Program-made: the position numbers and the translations under genes
NCBI GenBank assembly: GCA_036873755.1
Contig: JAVTVY010051649.1
Coordinates: 186,001-250,000, forward strand
Source: Hanleya hanleyi
Lineage: Eukaryota; Mollusca; Polyplacophora; Lepidopleurida; Hanleyidae
Length of the DNA stretch: 64,000 bases
Reading direction: 5' to 3'
Shown: one piece after another, positions 17,472-30,900 of the stretch
How the letters are laid out: each line of letters begins with the position of its first letter
Numbering within the stretch: the stretch's first letter is position 1
The notes under the pieces: model-generated
The model's input: only the letters and a program-made list of their open reading frames with translations
Told to the model about the DNA's origin: nothing
The model's database searches: none

Positions 17472-17785
17472 GCTAATAGTACTTAGGAAATTCAAAATAA
17501 ATCGGGAACCTTCACTGGCGGTGTGATCTATCTATCACTGTGTCATGGTATTCATATTCAGACATGGACGTGGTATGTCAGAGCTTGGAAATGGTGGGTG
17601 TTTCACCAGCTCAGCCGATACGGCATGATTTAAAGTTACTGTTGAAGCATGAGGCCATTGCAACACACGCGAACTTCGGTAGATTGATTTGGAAGACAAC
17701 CACAGCCACAACGATGATGATGACAATGTTAGATTTGAAGTGTATATTTCATGTTATATCATAATATACAGTATATAACCTTTAA

Positions 17786-19947
17786 ACGAGAGATCCCGAA
17801 GGATCTTGGCGCCCACCATTGTCCGATAATTGTAAGCTAATAACAAGAGGATCTTTTTTGTCCATTGTTACTAAGAACGAACGATTGATTTGTAATTTTG
17901 TCTACAGAATTTCGAATCTGAGCGAAAAAGATCGAAAACGGGACACTGGAAAACACCAAGATATAATCTTTCTAAGTTTCAGGAGTTAACACCAAGACAT
18001 AATCTTTCTAAGTTTCAGGAGTTTCAAGATTTCTAGAAACTGTTCTTATTTCGGTTATAGTACAAGAGAAATGAGCAAAGTTGTCTGAAAGTGAATGTAT
18101 ATGTACGGAGGATCCTTCGTCTTCGTTTTGTAGTATTTTTATTTTATTTATTTTTTTGCACGTGTCATCATTGGGTACTGGAAGCGAAGACAAATCTCTT
18201 TGACACTTTGGAATGAGCTATGAAACATACTTAAGATTTTATAATTAGGAACGAATGCTAATTCTGTTCTGTTTACTGGGCTAGTTTGAGATATCTCTTT
18301 TAAGATACCATGCTCGAAAATAGTAAGATGGTACAAAACAATACTGAAGGGATCCGGTCCGCACAGTAATGATGAAACTTCGAAAGTGTCTGAATTCTGA
18401 TTATCTCCCTTGGATCGAAACATGCAGTAGTCTACAGTTGTTGAGTTGTGACGGTGTGTCACAAGAGTGTAGCCGACCCGTCGGCAGACGAAAGGATGGG
18501 ACAGTTCATTTGCAACTGCATGGACTAAAGAAAACTGATTTAAAATTTGAAGAAATACATTTTAATTCCGAATTATTTGAATTCCTTGATATGGAAGGTG
18601 AAGGTATGGATATTCTTTATAGTCTATATATAGAATATGCCCCACCGTTTGATCCGCCGACTCTTGTGATGCAACGTCACAACTCGGGAATACCATATTA
18701 ATTTGAAGCGTAACTTGGATTTTCGAATCCTGTGTACCAAATTTCAGAAAGATCCATGAAATATTTCCTGAGAATTCACGATAACTACGTTTCAAGGGGA
18801 AATTCAAGATGGGCATATTCGATTTTCGAATCGGACCAAAAAGGTATCTTGCACAACTGGGCAACAAGGGGAATCTGTGTACCAAATTTGAGAAAGATCC
18901 ATGCAGTACTTCTTGAGAAATCACGATAACAAAGTTTCATTGGGAAATCCAAGATGGCCGCCTGGTGGCCATATTGGATTTTCGAATCGGACAGAAAAAG
19001 GTATTTTGCACAACTAGACCCCAAGGGGAACCTATGTACCAAATTTGAGAAAGATCCCTGAGGTACTTTCTGAGAAATCACGATAACAAAATTGCATGGG
19101 AAAATCCAGTATGGCCGCCTGTTGGCCATATTGGATTTTCGAATCGGACCAGAAAAGGTATCTTGCACAACTAGACGACAAGGGGAACCTGTGTACCAAA
19201 TTTGACAAAGATCCATGCAGTAGTTCTTGAGAAATCGCAATAACAGTTTTATGGGGAAATCCAAGATGGCCGCCTGGTGGCCATGTTGGATTTTCGATTC
19301 GGATCGAAAAAGGTATCTTGCACAATCAGACCCTAAGGGGAACCTGTGTACTAAATTTGAGAAAGATCCATGCAGTACTTCCTGAGAAATCGTGATAACA
19401 AGGTTTCATGAGGAAATCCAAGATGGCTGCCTGGTGGCCATATTGGATTTTCGAATCGGGCCAGAAAAGGTATCTTGCACAACCAGACCCCAAGGGGAAC
19501 CTGTGTACCAAATTTGAGAAAGATCCATGCAGTAGTTTCTGAGAAATCGTGATAACAAGGTTTCATGGGGAAATCCAAGATGGCTGCCTGGTGGCCATAT
19601 TAGATTTTCGAATCGGACCAGAAAAGGTATCTTGCACAACTAGACCCCAAGGGGACCCTATGTACCAAATTTGAGAAAGATCCAAGAGGTAGTTCCTGAG
19701 AAATCACGATAACAAAGTTTCATGGGGAAATCCAATGGCTGCCTGGTGGCCATATTGGATTTTCGAATCGGACCAGAAAAGACCTCAAGGGGAACCTATG
19801 TACCAAATTTCAGAAAGATCCACACAGTAGTTCCTTAGAAATCGCGATAACAAAAATTGTTTACGGACGGACGACTGACTGACAACGGACGACGGACCAT
19901 GGACGAAAAGCGATTTGAACAGCCCACCATCTGGTGATGGTGGGCTA
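17786..19947 (+). mobile_element. Pearl/HINE-like element with 157-bp tandem core, copy A
   Basis: It starts GAGAGATCCCGAAGGATCTTGG and has ~1 kb of unique 5' sequence. From about 18790 it carries seven or so imperfect 157-bp units (AAGATCCATGCAGTA, GAGAAATC.CGATAACAA, GGCCATATTGGATTTTCGAA). It then has a GACTGACTGACAACGGACGA tract and ends with the perfect hairpin AGCCCACCATC..GATGGTGGGCT followed by AAAAAT. The order (5' region, tandem core, tetranucleotide tract, 3' hairpin) matches pearl-type Helentron-associated elements known from bivalves. A longer copy is at 41068-44627. Confidence 0.75.
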
Positions 19948-20939
19948 AAAATAGGTTCAGTCAACTGGGATAGACTTCTAGAAAGTCACCAATTGCACAT
20001 GTATTATGAATTTGGAGAGCCTATCTTCACTCTTTTAAATATTATTACTAATGCTAAATTTGCCCTTGATGAAACAGGTGAAGGTCAGTCATTTTCATTA
20101 GGCTTCTGATCCATCATTAGCTGCAGATGTGGTATGACAAGAAAGATGGAGACAGACGGATGGACCAACAGATGACATGGACAATTAAGTTCCATTTGAG
20201 GCATCATTACATATTATCTTCAAAGTCTAAATATTCTGTCAAAATGCACCAGAAAACACCATTTTACTTAAATTAGATATAAAAATCTCTCAGATGAGAC
20301 GTGCCATACAGCAGGAATGTAGAAGTTCCACTTCAAAAATCTTTCTACTTTTTCAGTCTAAAAAATAGTTATCAACAGTGGTAACTATGCTGTCAAAATG
20401 CAACGGTTTGTGCCATTTCACATCTTAGTTTCAAATAAATTTTGGGTACCTCCACATAAAACAAAAAAATTGAGCATTAACCAAGTGATAATTTGTGATT
20501 TTACTAATTGAAAATTGGCCTAAATGCATGTCCAGACAACTGGAAGCCCAGGGCTTTACAGCCACTGAAGATTAAATAGATGTAATCGGGATAGCCACAC
20601 CAATGAACAGGATGAAATTATTATATCAATATTGGATAGAGAAGTAGCACTGATTCAGGTGCGGAGCTGTTTACTTCGTCGACACAAGCAGTCTACTAGT
20701 CCCCTTATGTAAAATGCATTATGCAACAAGTCAACCACTTCAGATTTTATTATCTGAATGGTCAACATGCAGGCATACAATATGTAGGCCTGCAAGGTAA
20801 AGGAGAATATCTTACAACGCATATAAGGGAAGTGGGAAGAGGTGCCGACATACTGACAGAGCCACATGACTTCACAGTATAGTCTTCCGGTTAACCTATT
20901 CTAAAGCACATGCAAAGAATGTAACGATTTATGATATGT
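19948..20939. other. Intergenic, no gene seen
   Basis: AT-rich and without recognisable coding or repeat structure. Confidence 0.5.
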
Positions 20940-21075
20940 GTTTATCTCCGGTACGCTTTTATTGTACCTGTTCATGTGGCAACTTGGATGACATGACCAC
21001 ACGGTCCCTAGCACCGGCATAAGCGGTATTAGATACAAATCTAGTGAGCTATGATGGAAATGCTCTGAAAACTCG
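20940..21075 (+). repeat. Third, diverged copy of the 15.2-kb repeat
   Basis: It shares GCTTTTATTG, TTCATGTGG, CCTAGCACCGGCATAAGCGG and ATTAGATAC with the copies at 15240 and 15742, in the same order. Confidence 0.6.
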
Positions 21076-22207
21076 TATATTGGTATTTAGTGAGCTGTGT
21101 TGCTGTGACAACTCATACACTGGGGATTGATGAGCTGTATCATCGTCAGATGAAATGACTGCATTTAACACAAAAAACTAGTCTGTATGGCCCGATGAAA
21201 GTATGCTGCCATCAGTATGGTGTGATATTGCATAGACAATTGCAAGTATTCAAGAGCTTGAATTCATGGCATTTTGGTCAAACAGATCAATTACAAATCA
21301 TTCCAAAATTAACTAATTATTCATACCCTACGTAGGACTAGAAAAAAACCTAGTTTGTGGTAAGAAAATTGATTTTCGAGCAGGAAATTGTGAGTTTCTA
21401 TGGGTATTGGCGGCCATTTTGGATTTTGGCCGCCATATTGGATTCGAGGCCAAATCCAGGGTGGCCCCTCAGCTAAATTGAAAGGGCATAGGTCAAGGAT
21501 GACGGAACCACTGAGAAAACTTTGACCGGAAAAAATGTTAGTTTATTCTTGGCTGGGACCTGTCTAAGTTGGTTGGTCAAACTGTCATATGCTCGCCCAG
21601 TTTTGTGCACAGGGGCGCAAACACCCACACGTAGCTTTGTTTACAATATGTCAGAAATAGTTCGTCGATAACGTCATGTGGAGCGAAACAGTATGGCACC
21701 ACACTTTGACAGAGAATTTCAATGTAGATCTGCCTTTATTTATAGAATGCCTCACTGAGATGTTAATGCAAGAAGTAACATCACCTAGGTCATGTGGTGA
21801 TGTAGAGAAACCACAGATACGGTTGGATTGGGTGCCCATTATGTACACCCCTAGGACGAAACGCTAGCCAATAGGAGTGACAAGTGGACCGTGGTGAGTC
21901 CGGTGATATGAGAGAAATGAGATTTTCAGATATGCACACTCGGGCAGTAGACGGACTTTGGATAGGGGTCACTGAGTGCATTTTGGTAGCTTGTAGTTTC
22001 TCCAGAGAAGAATATATAGGGCATGTGACAGGTGACAGGTGACCCAGTGATATGCACATGGGCTTTCGGAGAGTAGTAAAAAGGGAATTTTTGCATGCAC
22101 ATGGGACTATTTGGGGAGATGTGTCAGATCGCTGGGGTGGTGGCAGTGACGGTGGCGGTGGCAATGACAGGCTGTATGCATGCGCACTAGGTCACCCTCG
22201 GAGAGTA
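21076..22207. other. Intergenic, no gene seen
   Basis: It includes GGCGGCCATTTTGGATTTTGGCC-type short repeats near 21410-21450, and a C/G-alternating GGTGGTGGCAGTGACGGTGG run near 22135-22165. No gene. Confidence 0.45.
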
Positions 22208-22331
22208 GTATAGAAAGGGCAGTCTGTTGTGGGAGTTTTTGGACCAAATGTGTCGGGCGTGATGGCCTAGTATAGAAAGGGCAGTCTGTTGTGGGAGTTT
22301 TTGGGCCAAATGTGTCGGGCGTGATGGCCTA
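22208..22331. repeat. 62-bp perfect-looking tandem duplication
   Basis: Two adjacent units begin GTATAGAAAGGGCAGTCTGT at 22208 and 22270 and differ at about one base, so the duplication is recent. Confidence 0.85.
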
Positions 22332-23064
22332 GCAAAGATATTGTGTAGAATAATATTGGGGTGGTGACGTTGATCTGTGACATCATTCTGCATTTACAGT
22401 TACGTTATCAGTAATATATAAACTGCTGGATTAAATGGTTTCAGAAATATTCACATTTCAATTCATGGTGAAGGCGGATCCATTTCTCATAAATACATAC
22501 ATGACATAAGCACCCACTTTGTGGAAATGCTGTAATAACTAGAGCATAGTCTGAGGGATGCACACATTTGATCAAAATGATCAGTTAGGCTGCTTACAAG
22601 ATACCCCCCGTAAGGGCATAGATACATGGGGGTGGTTAACGTTTCACGAGTAAGCTGAATGGGATTGTGGCAGTGGAAATCATCAGTAAGCATGCTTACA
22701 AGATACCCCCCGGATGCACATTTGATAGGAATTGACGAGTATTTGTAGAGGAATATAAGTATACATGTTATGAGTGGCGGCACAGTATATAACTAGTTGA
22801 CAATGAGACCTCGCTCGGTTGGAGTGCGGTTAACGGATTGTCTATGTGTCGTGACGATACTCAGATGAGTTTAATGGATTGTTCAGAAAATTGATGTTAA
22901 TAATGATTGTTGAGAATGGGGTTATGCAGGCATATTGTGTTTTACCTAACTCTTGTTACCACTAGAACCGTGTAGACTTGAAATGGGCTGTTGCAACAGA
23001 TAGGCGAATTACTGTCATCTGGATAACCATATTGAAGAGGAAAAGGAAGTAAATGGGAAGTGAA
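22332..23064. other. Intergenic, no gene seen
   Basis: GCTTACAAGATACCCCCCG occurs twice (about 22590 and 22693). There are no other features. Confidence 0.45.
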
Positions 23065-24095
23065 ATATTAAACTTACTACCTGTAGACGCATATGCAACA
23101 TCCTGAGCTAGGTCTCATGGTATGGCAGCTACATACAAAATTTGAGAAGAATCTAATCAGCCGTTGTCAAGTTATGCTCCAGAAATGGAATGTTACGGAC
23201 CAACTGAGAAAATTCTGCCCATAGGTGGCGCCACCTGTAGACGCACATGCGCCAAACGCAATCCCAAGCAAGGTCTCATGGTAAGGTAGCTACATACCAA
23301 ATCTGAGAGGAATCCAATTAGCTGTTGTCAAGTTATGCTCCGGAAACGAAATGTTACGGACCGACAAGAAAAAGTTTTGACCCTAGGTGGCGCCACCTGT
23401 AGATGCACATGCGCCAAACGCAATCCCAAGCGAGGTCTCATGGTAAGGTAGCTACATACCAAATTTGAGAGGAATCCAAGTAGCGGTTGTCAAGTTATGC
23501 TCCGGAAACGAAATGTTACGAACTGACTTGAGAAACTTTTGACCCTAGGTGGCGCCACCTGTAGACGCACATGCGCCAAACGCAATCCCAAGCGAGGTCT
23601 CATGGTATGGCAGCTGCATACCAAATTTGAAAGGAATCCAAGTAGCGGTTGTCAAGTTATGCTCCGGAAACGAAATGTTACGGATTGACATGAGAAATTT
23701 TTGACCATAGGTGGCGCCACCTGTAGACGCACATGCGCCAAACGCAATCCCAAGCAAGGTCTCATGGTAAGGTAGCTACATACCAAATTTGAGAGGAATC
23801 CAAGTAGCGGTTGTCAAGTTATGCTCCGGAAACGAAATGTTACGGAATGACCCTAGGTGGCGCCACCTGTAGACGCACATGCGCCAAACGCAATCCCAAG
23901 CAAGGTCTCATGGTATGGTAGCTGCATACCAAATTTGAGAGGAATCCAACTGGCGGTTGTCAAGTTATGCTCCGGAAACGAAATGTTACGGACGGACGTA
24001 CAGACAGACATCCGTACGGACGGACGTACGGACGGACGGACGGACGGACAAGCTGAAACCAGTATACGCCCCCTACACTACGTGTCGGGGGGTAT
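23065..24095 (+). mobile_element. Second HINE-type element, ~160-bp core with GGTGGCGCCACC
   Basis: About six units of ~160 bp carry AGGTGGCGCCACCTGTAGA, CACATGCGCCAAACGCAATC, CAAGTTATGCTCCGGAAACG and TACCAAATTTGAGAGGAATCC. They are followed by a (GGAC)n/(GGACGTAC) tract (about 23993-24050) and a hairpin of ATACGCCCCC..GGGGGGTAT. The design matches copy A but the sequence family is different. AGGTGGCGCCACCT in each unit is a perfect palindrome. Confidence 0.75.
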
Positions 24096-24884
24096 AATTA
24101 ACTGACAGGCTGTAGATCCTTAATAGCATGAATAATGTAGTTTAATATTCCTCAATACATGAAAAATCATGATATACAGACAAATCACATAGAAATATTT
24201 TATTATCTCTTACACAAGTTTAATGAGCTAGCAATATGGAAGCATTCATTCACTAAACCTGGAATTATTATATTCAACTGGAAATCAAAACTGTGACTGG
24301 CAGAGGATATACAGCATGGATGAGATGATACAAACACAATATCTTCCAAGTAAGCACCCATTTTAATCAAGACATATATATTCCAAATATACAATTAGCC
24401 CATGCATGGCATAGTTAAAATATAAAAACAAATTCCCTCTCTCATTCAAGTAAATGTAATCTACCCATTTTTTTGGTAAAGCTTCTGTGTAATTCATTTC
24501 TACAGTTCAGTTAAAGATCATACAAATGCATACTAAGTACATCTATACAGAGAAGTATTGGGCTTCAATATACATCCGTATAATCTGATCAATGCTAGAC
24601 AAGAATTTGAAAAACACGGTAGAATAATGCAGACATTTGGTAATTATGGAAAGCTTAAGCGTGTTCATATACATGTATGCATAATTTTTAGCCCAACAGG
24701 TAATACTCTGTAAAACCTATGTGGGATAACGGGCTATGATCATTCATCCCACATACGTATATGGGATGAGCACATTTGTCACAAGCTGACCAATCATGAT
24801 GCTCGACACAAGCTTTTATTCCATCATCAAGTTATATGGGATCCTCATAATCCCCCATACCCCCAAAATTAATCCACTTCGAAG
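24096..24884. other. Intergenic, no gene seen
   Basis: AT-rich with no feature recognised. Confidence 0.5.
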
Positions 24885-25130
24885 GTGAGTGAGTAAATAT
24901 AATTTAATGTTGCTTTCAACAAAATTTCAGTCGCATTACAATGTTTGGGTCCTATTCATTTTCACACTCGGGAACCCCACGGGTATGGTCCTATTTCTAT
25001 TTATACCAGGGATCCCACAGGTACCCCAGTTAGTCGCCTCTCATGACAAGCTGTCTGAGGAACTGAGGCCTATTCCAACCATGACCAGGTCAACTCACAA
25101 TAAACAGCATCATTTTAGGTCCCAAAGGAA
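24885..25130 (+). repeat. GTGAGTGAGT-type interspersed repeat, copy 1
   Basis: Blocks GTGAGTGAGTAAATATAATT, CAGTCGCATTACAATGTTTGG, CCTATTCATTTTCACACTCGG, CCCCAGTTAGTCGCCTCTC and GAGGCCTATTCCAACCATGACC occur in the order seen in the other copies (28573, 29303, 33973, 34591, 48098). I associate this repeat type with molluscan genomes. Confidence 0.65.
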
Positions 25131-26457
25131 GGTATAACAAAGTTTAGTATCAATCCATCACCTGGAACAGGAGCACAGCCATTCCTAGTTTTGGGTCACC
25201 CTCAATTTTGATACGCGACATATCTTTTCTCCATAATGAATCCACTCCCAAAAGAATTAGTTCTCAATGATTCTCTGATTTTTGGGCTATACTGACCTTT
25301 GACCTCTAACCTTGACCTCAATTTTGGTACATGACAACATATCCATTGGGATATCCACTTACAAAAAAATTGGTACTGTCAATAGAACACTATTCCAGAT
25401 TTTGACCAGACACGAATGGATGGACAGACGGAAGGACAGATGGAAATTGCCTTCATATAAGTCTACCTTCTGGGCAGTCATATAAAAATCCATGAAGTAA
25501 ATACCTCAGTACTGCTCAACATCAATACAAGAACCATGTGGCCTTCGATATATGCACATGCATGCTGTGTTAACTAGAATTTGGCCATGATGAAAAAGGT
25601 CAAGATCAGTCATGTTCAAGATTGACAGACAGACGGACAGACCAACCAACAATACCCTTTGGCCAAAACTGGACATGGGTAAATGAATAGGCTTCTTCTT
25701 TGCCATCACATCTCTGAACTGTACTTTTAGATAAACACATTAAAAACAAGTTTCAATGATTTACTAATTTTTCAGCTGCAGTGACCTTGACCTTTTGCCC
25801 TCAAAATGAATAAGGTTCCTCATGGACCCATGGGAAAGGTATACCCAAAGGTTTGTGACAATCCATGATCTGAAACTGGAGAAATTGCACAGACAAGCAA
25901 AACTTAACAGAATGACAGATGGATGGAATTCACTATCGCATTATATGCTCTTCATCTTACGGGCATATAAAACCTTCACCTTAGTCTTAACTATGCAACC
26001 CTTTCTTATTCATTCATAAAACCTATCCATTTCACCTTACTTTGCAGTAACACTAATATACTAATAAAGAAACACCTCTGACAGCGAAACGAAACCTCAA
26101 TTTTGGCCGAATTTAAGCGAGTGAGTGAGTGAGAGAGTAGGATTTAATGATGCTTCGGCCGAATTTCAGCAAAATCTAGATGTTCTATGTAAATTAAATA
26201 CATAGGGTAACATTTCATCTGAACAATTACATCTACTTTGTCCTGTCACTCCACAATCATTTAAACTGGAGGTTCCACTTTCACCCTTGAGTTGCTGCTC
26301 TGGCATGAAACCTATGCCAATTGTTTTTGATGGTTTTTTTAGCAAAGACATGGCTCCCCAATCTCCCACCTTGCCTTGAGTGGGCACAGTATTTATGGGA
26401 AGGAGCTATAAAATGTGTCAATGAGTACCTAAAATAAAGCTGCACATCTCGCATAAC
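25131..26457. other. Intergenic with HINE-type relics
   Basis: There are single degenerate core units, with GACCTTTGACC and TTGACCTCAATTTTGGTACA at 25285-25345 and again near 25780. They are followed by short GGACAGACGGA tracts (25425, 25620). No gene is seen. Confidence 0.5.
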
Positions 26458-26872
26458 ATTAAGTTCGGTGAATTTCTGTCCATTGAAGCTTCCATCCAAG
26501 TTTTGTGAAATTCGATCCGTCCATTTGTCCTCGAGATATCTTGCAGGCATTTTAGGCCTGTACATACATGTAAAAATAGACAAGGACGCATGCACACACC
26601 AGCAAAACCTAATCCGATGAGGCCATGTCAGTGAAGCTTCCATCCAAGTTTGGTGAAATTTCATCCAGTAGTTCTCCAGATATCTTGCACGTAAGGACAC
26701 ACACCAAAAGTTAATCAGATGAGGTGGCCATTGGCGTGAAGGTTCCATCCAAGTCTGGTGAAATTCCATTCAGTATTTCTCTAGATAACTTGCAGACAAG
26801 AAAAGGGGACAGACAGACAGGCAAACAGACAAACAGATAGCACAAACACTATATGTCTTTCCCCCAACATAA
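26458..26872 (+). mobile_element. HINE-type element with ~120-bp core
   Basis: Three core copies (GAAGCTTCCATCCAAGTTTG, GTGAAATTC..CCAGTA, AGATATCTTGCA) begin at about 26486, 26634 and 26741. A GACAGACAGACAGGC tract (26810-26835) ends the element. Confidence 0.6.
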
Positions 26873-27901
26873 ATGGTAGAACAAATTCAGTGAATTAGGA
26901 AGCACAAAACAGCTACACCAACCACCATCACCACTTGACCACTCACTTCACTGAAATTATCAAAACTCTTATCCAACTAAAATTAGGACAATTGACTATT
27001 GGACCCTGTCCAGCATGGCTCGTGCTGTATCTGCATCTACAAATAATGTAGCTGTCAGATTTAACATTGGCCCCAGCTGTCAGATTTAACATTGGCCCCA
27101 ACTGCATCTTTGGTTATTACTTCACGAGAGCATTAGACTCCCAAAATGCAGCCATGTGCAAGTCCAAAGGCAGCAATTTTTAGTGGCATAAGTCAGTTTG
27201 ATGGACTTCTGATAATATATAACCATGAGAAGATAATTAGCAGATTCTCTCATATTTTCAACTATTTTATCAGAAATATTTCACCTATATTAACTTTACA
27301 AATATTTTTAACATATCAAAATATCTGTCAAGTTATCATAATAAATATATATCATCGATCATCTTAAGTCATCTTATATATATAAGGCCGCCAAAAAAAA
27401 AAAGATTTGAACAAATTATAAGAGAAATGAGCCTCTGTTTTAAATTGTTTTTTTCTGAGAAACTTATTGAGAAAAATTATTTTCATTTCTTTCTTTTTTT
27501 CTTTTCTTTTTAAATAACAAATGACTTCAGCTAGACAACTCTGCGTTTAACTAATTTCTTCATGTTCTCCAAAAGTGGCCAAGAGGTAAAAACTGATATG
27601 ACTAGAATTCATGGAGAATAATTACAATATATAAGTTTAGGTTAGGTGAGGTACTTTCTGAGGAATGATTAGTTTTTCATGCAAAACTGTTGAATAAAAA
27701 ATGCAAGAAATCAAGTGTACAATTTCCATCAACAGGTATTGTCTAAATGGTTCGTGGAACATCAACAATCTGTGCTGATAACTTATGACAGAAAATCATC
27801 AAAAGGTTACAAAACTGAAGGTATCAGTTTGGATGATGAAGAGTCAGATCCCATCATACTGGAGGTTGATGCAGAGTTGGAGAGAAGAGAGGATGAAGTA
27901 A
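26873..27901. other. 3' flank of AS3MT, no second gene seen
   Basis: AT-rich. It should hold the AS3MT 3' untranslated region immediately left of 27902. I found no unambiguous AATAAA on the minus strand close to the stop codon. CAGCTGTCAGATTTAACATTGGCCCCA is tandemly repeated near 27050-27110. Confidence 0.4.
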
Positions 27902-27997
27902 TCAGCAGCAGGCTTTCTCATCTCCACTACAGCACGGTGGTGCTGGTGCGATCCCTGCAGCCTTCAGCTCGGACAAATACTCAAACGGATCCTCTAT
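27902..27997 (-). CDS. AS3MT: AS3MT exon 9 (terminal coding exon)
   Basis: Follows acceptor TTTCAG. It encodes IEDPFEYLSELKAAG..PPCCSGDEKACC and stop TGA (27904-27902). The Cys-rich end is typical of animal AS3MT. Confidence 0.9.
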   Translation of the reverse strand: MEDPFEYLSELKAAGIAPAPPCCSGDEKACC

Positions 27998-30900
27998 CTG
28001 AAACAAGAGTGAGTGAGTGAATTGCAAATCCTATAAGATCTGGATCATATAGGGTCCAAAATACTATACTTGTGTTGTGGTTATGATGCTTTGGGATTTA
28101 TTAGTATAGCACAACTTTTTTTTCTTAGCATAGCTGAACAACTCTGTATAGTACCAGTACAGTAAAACACTGCTGTAGTAAATACTACACTGGCACTGTA
28201 GTAAACTATAGAATCCACAAAGTACACAGATGTGTTTCAGTATGCTTGTTTGTTTGTTTTTTTTGTAGTATAGCTCAACACCACTGTCTCACAGTAAAAC
28301 ACTGCTGTGGTAAATACTACACTGACACTGTAGTAAACTGTAGTAACTACAAATTACCACAAAATACTACACTTGAGTTGTGGTATGCTTTGGTTTTTGT
28401 AGAATAGTAAAGCACTGCTGTAGTAAATACTACACTGACACTGTAGTAAATTATAGTAACTATAGAGTACCACAAAATACTACAGCTCATCTATAGTTTA
28501 CTACAAAATACCTCACTTCACTACAAGTTTGCTGTAGTATTTTGTGGTAAAGTGTGGTATATTTTCATAAGGGTGACTTAACATCGCTTTCAACACTATT
28601 TCAGTCATATCACAACGTTTGATTCCTATTCCTTTCACAGGTAGGGTCCTATTCCTTTTAACACCCAGGAGGGGTCCTATTCTTTTTCACGCCCGGAACC
28701 CCCCCCTTGCTTGTCTCCCTTGATTGTGCTGCATCTCACCGGTTGTCTCCCCTGATTGTGACAAATCCACAATAGATGAGCTGCTGGACAAGCTCCACCA
28801 TCCCACAATCAAAGGAACCACACAAACCGTATTGTAAACAATACATGGCATCATGGCAGCTTGAAAATAATTTTTCAAGACAAAAATGGAGCCATGTGAG
28901 CAAATGATTTAAATTCAACAGTAATAGCTTCATTATAGACATACAGAAAATGTGTTTACCTTTGAAAATAATCTGAATAAAATGGGGAATAACGACAGTC
29001 AAACTAATTTCAGAACATCTCAAGCGAGTAAAGTTCTCGAGATTCGAACAGAATTTCCTCTGAAGAAGCTAAAAATCCAACTTTGCTCTTGAATTAGGGT
29101 GAAGAAAATATAATCTTATATAATAATAAACCTACCAGTTTGGGACCTGGACAACACACACTGGCATCAGCACCATTACAAGACTTCTTTGATAGAGGTT
29201 GGAAGTCAAACTCCTCATGAAACCGGGATATTTGAAGAACAGTAGATAATTCCTTGTCTGTGTTGACAACATCACCTTTCTACAAGCAAGATTGGAAAGA
29301 AAGTGAGTGAGTGAATATGATTTAACGTCGCTTTGAACACTATTTCAGTCATATCACAACGTTCGGTTCCTATTCCTTTTCACACCCGGAAACCACACGG
29401 GTAGGGTTTTATTCCTTTTCACACCCGGGAACCCCACAGGTGCCCCAGTTAGTCGCCTCTTATGACAAGCTCTCTGGAGGGCGGAGGCCTATTCTCACCA
29501 TGACCTGGAGTGTGCACAACGACACCCCAGGTCAATCCCTGGAAGCCCCACGAGGCGATTGGAAAGAAATATTCAGATACAGTTAAAAACATGAGGCACC
29601 AGAGGTGCTATAACCCTTCAGCCTCTTAACAGTCCAGCCCAAGCAACATCTCGTGGCATGGTATATGCATACCAAATTTGAGAAGAATCCACTGAACGGT
29701 GCTCAAGTTATTGCCCAGAAACGAATGTCAGATGGGCGAACAAATGGATGCAAGGACACACAGATGGACAATCAGAATCCAGTATACCCCCCTACTATGC
29801 ACAGGGGTATACTTTGGTAAATTAGTAAAGTTGTGATCTTGTTGTCCATTGGGGCGTTTGTCAATAGTTTTCCATTCACCGGGGCTTTTGTGCAAATTCC
29901 AAAGAGAATGCTGTATTGTTCTCATAATGTTCATCATTTTCATAGAATAGCTATCATTTAACCGGGGCATGGTCACATAAATATATCTTGAAGTTTCATA
30001 CATTTATTCAGAAGATATAGCAAGAAAACATTGGCTTTATTCAGTGTATCATTCAAAGATAAAGCCTCTGTATACTATAAACGTAGATCTATAAGGTTCA
30101 CTGCTGATAGTGGCCCAAATGAATACCAAACTACTCTTTATAAGTGTTCCCAAGACATGGAAATATCACAAATTACAACTGAAGCAAAATTAAAGCCAAC
30201 TGAGTAATTGGTAAAAATGGTAATTGACAAGCAGGAACAGTTGTGGAGATTTAATTTGTAGATTTAAACTTGCACTACATGTATATTTTCCAGTACATAA
30301 AACAACTCAATTCTTCATGGTTATCTCCCCTGTTCACCTGCAGAAAAACTGTTTTGATGCAGGTACGGTAATTTCCCTATTAATTCACCTTCCAAATTTA
30401 ATTCGAAAACGGCCGATTTTTCCCCTGTCGTTATTTTGTCCATCCTAATAAAACGAAAACGGGAGCATTTTCAATATACCCGTGAAACAATAAATTCGAA
30501 CACTCCCGTTTTCGCCACGGAGTTCATGCCGATGAAAGTAAAGTGAATATGTTACTAGAATCTCGTATAGTATGTCGCCGTATGCTATTATTCGTAAACG
30601 CAGAGAAACAACAGGGAATGGTACAATATAATCAGACTGAATTACTATTACTTACAGTCTATGAGGAAAAAAATTGATTCAATTAACTCCGCAGTCCTGT
30701 AATTTTATCCTAACTTGATCGCGTTTCGCCGCAGTCGGGTAAAATATATACGGTAGTCCCCCGCACGTGGTCGAGTGTCTGCACACGGCCCGCTATTGAA
30801 TCATTCTTCAGTTTCCAGCGTTCGCATATCAAATATCATTTTTTCAATCAGCATTCCTTTATTTGAAAAACACGGTGAATATTTTCCGAGAAAGCAGAAC

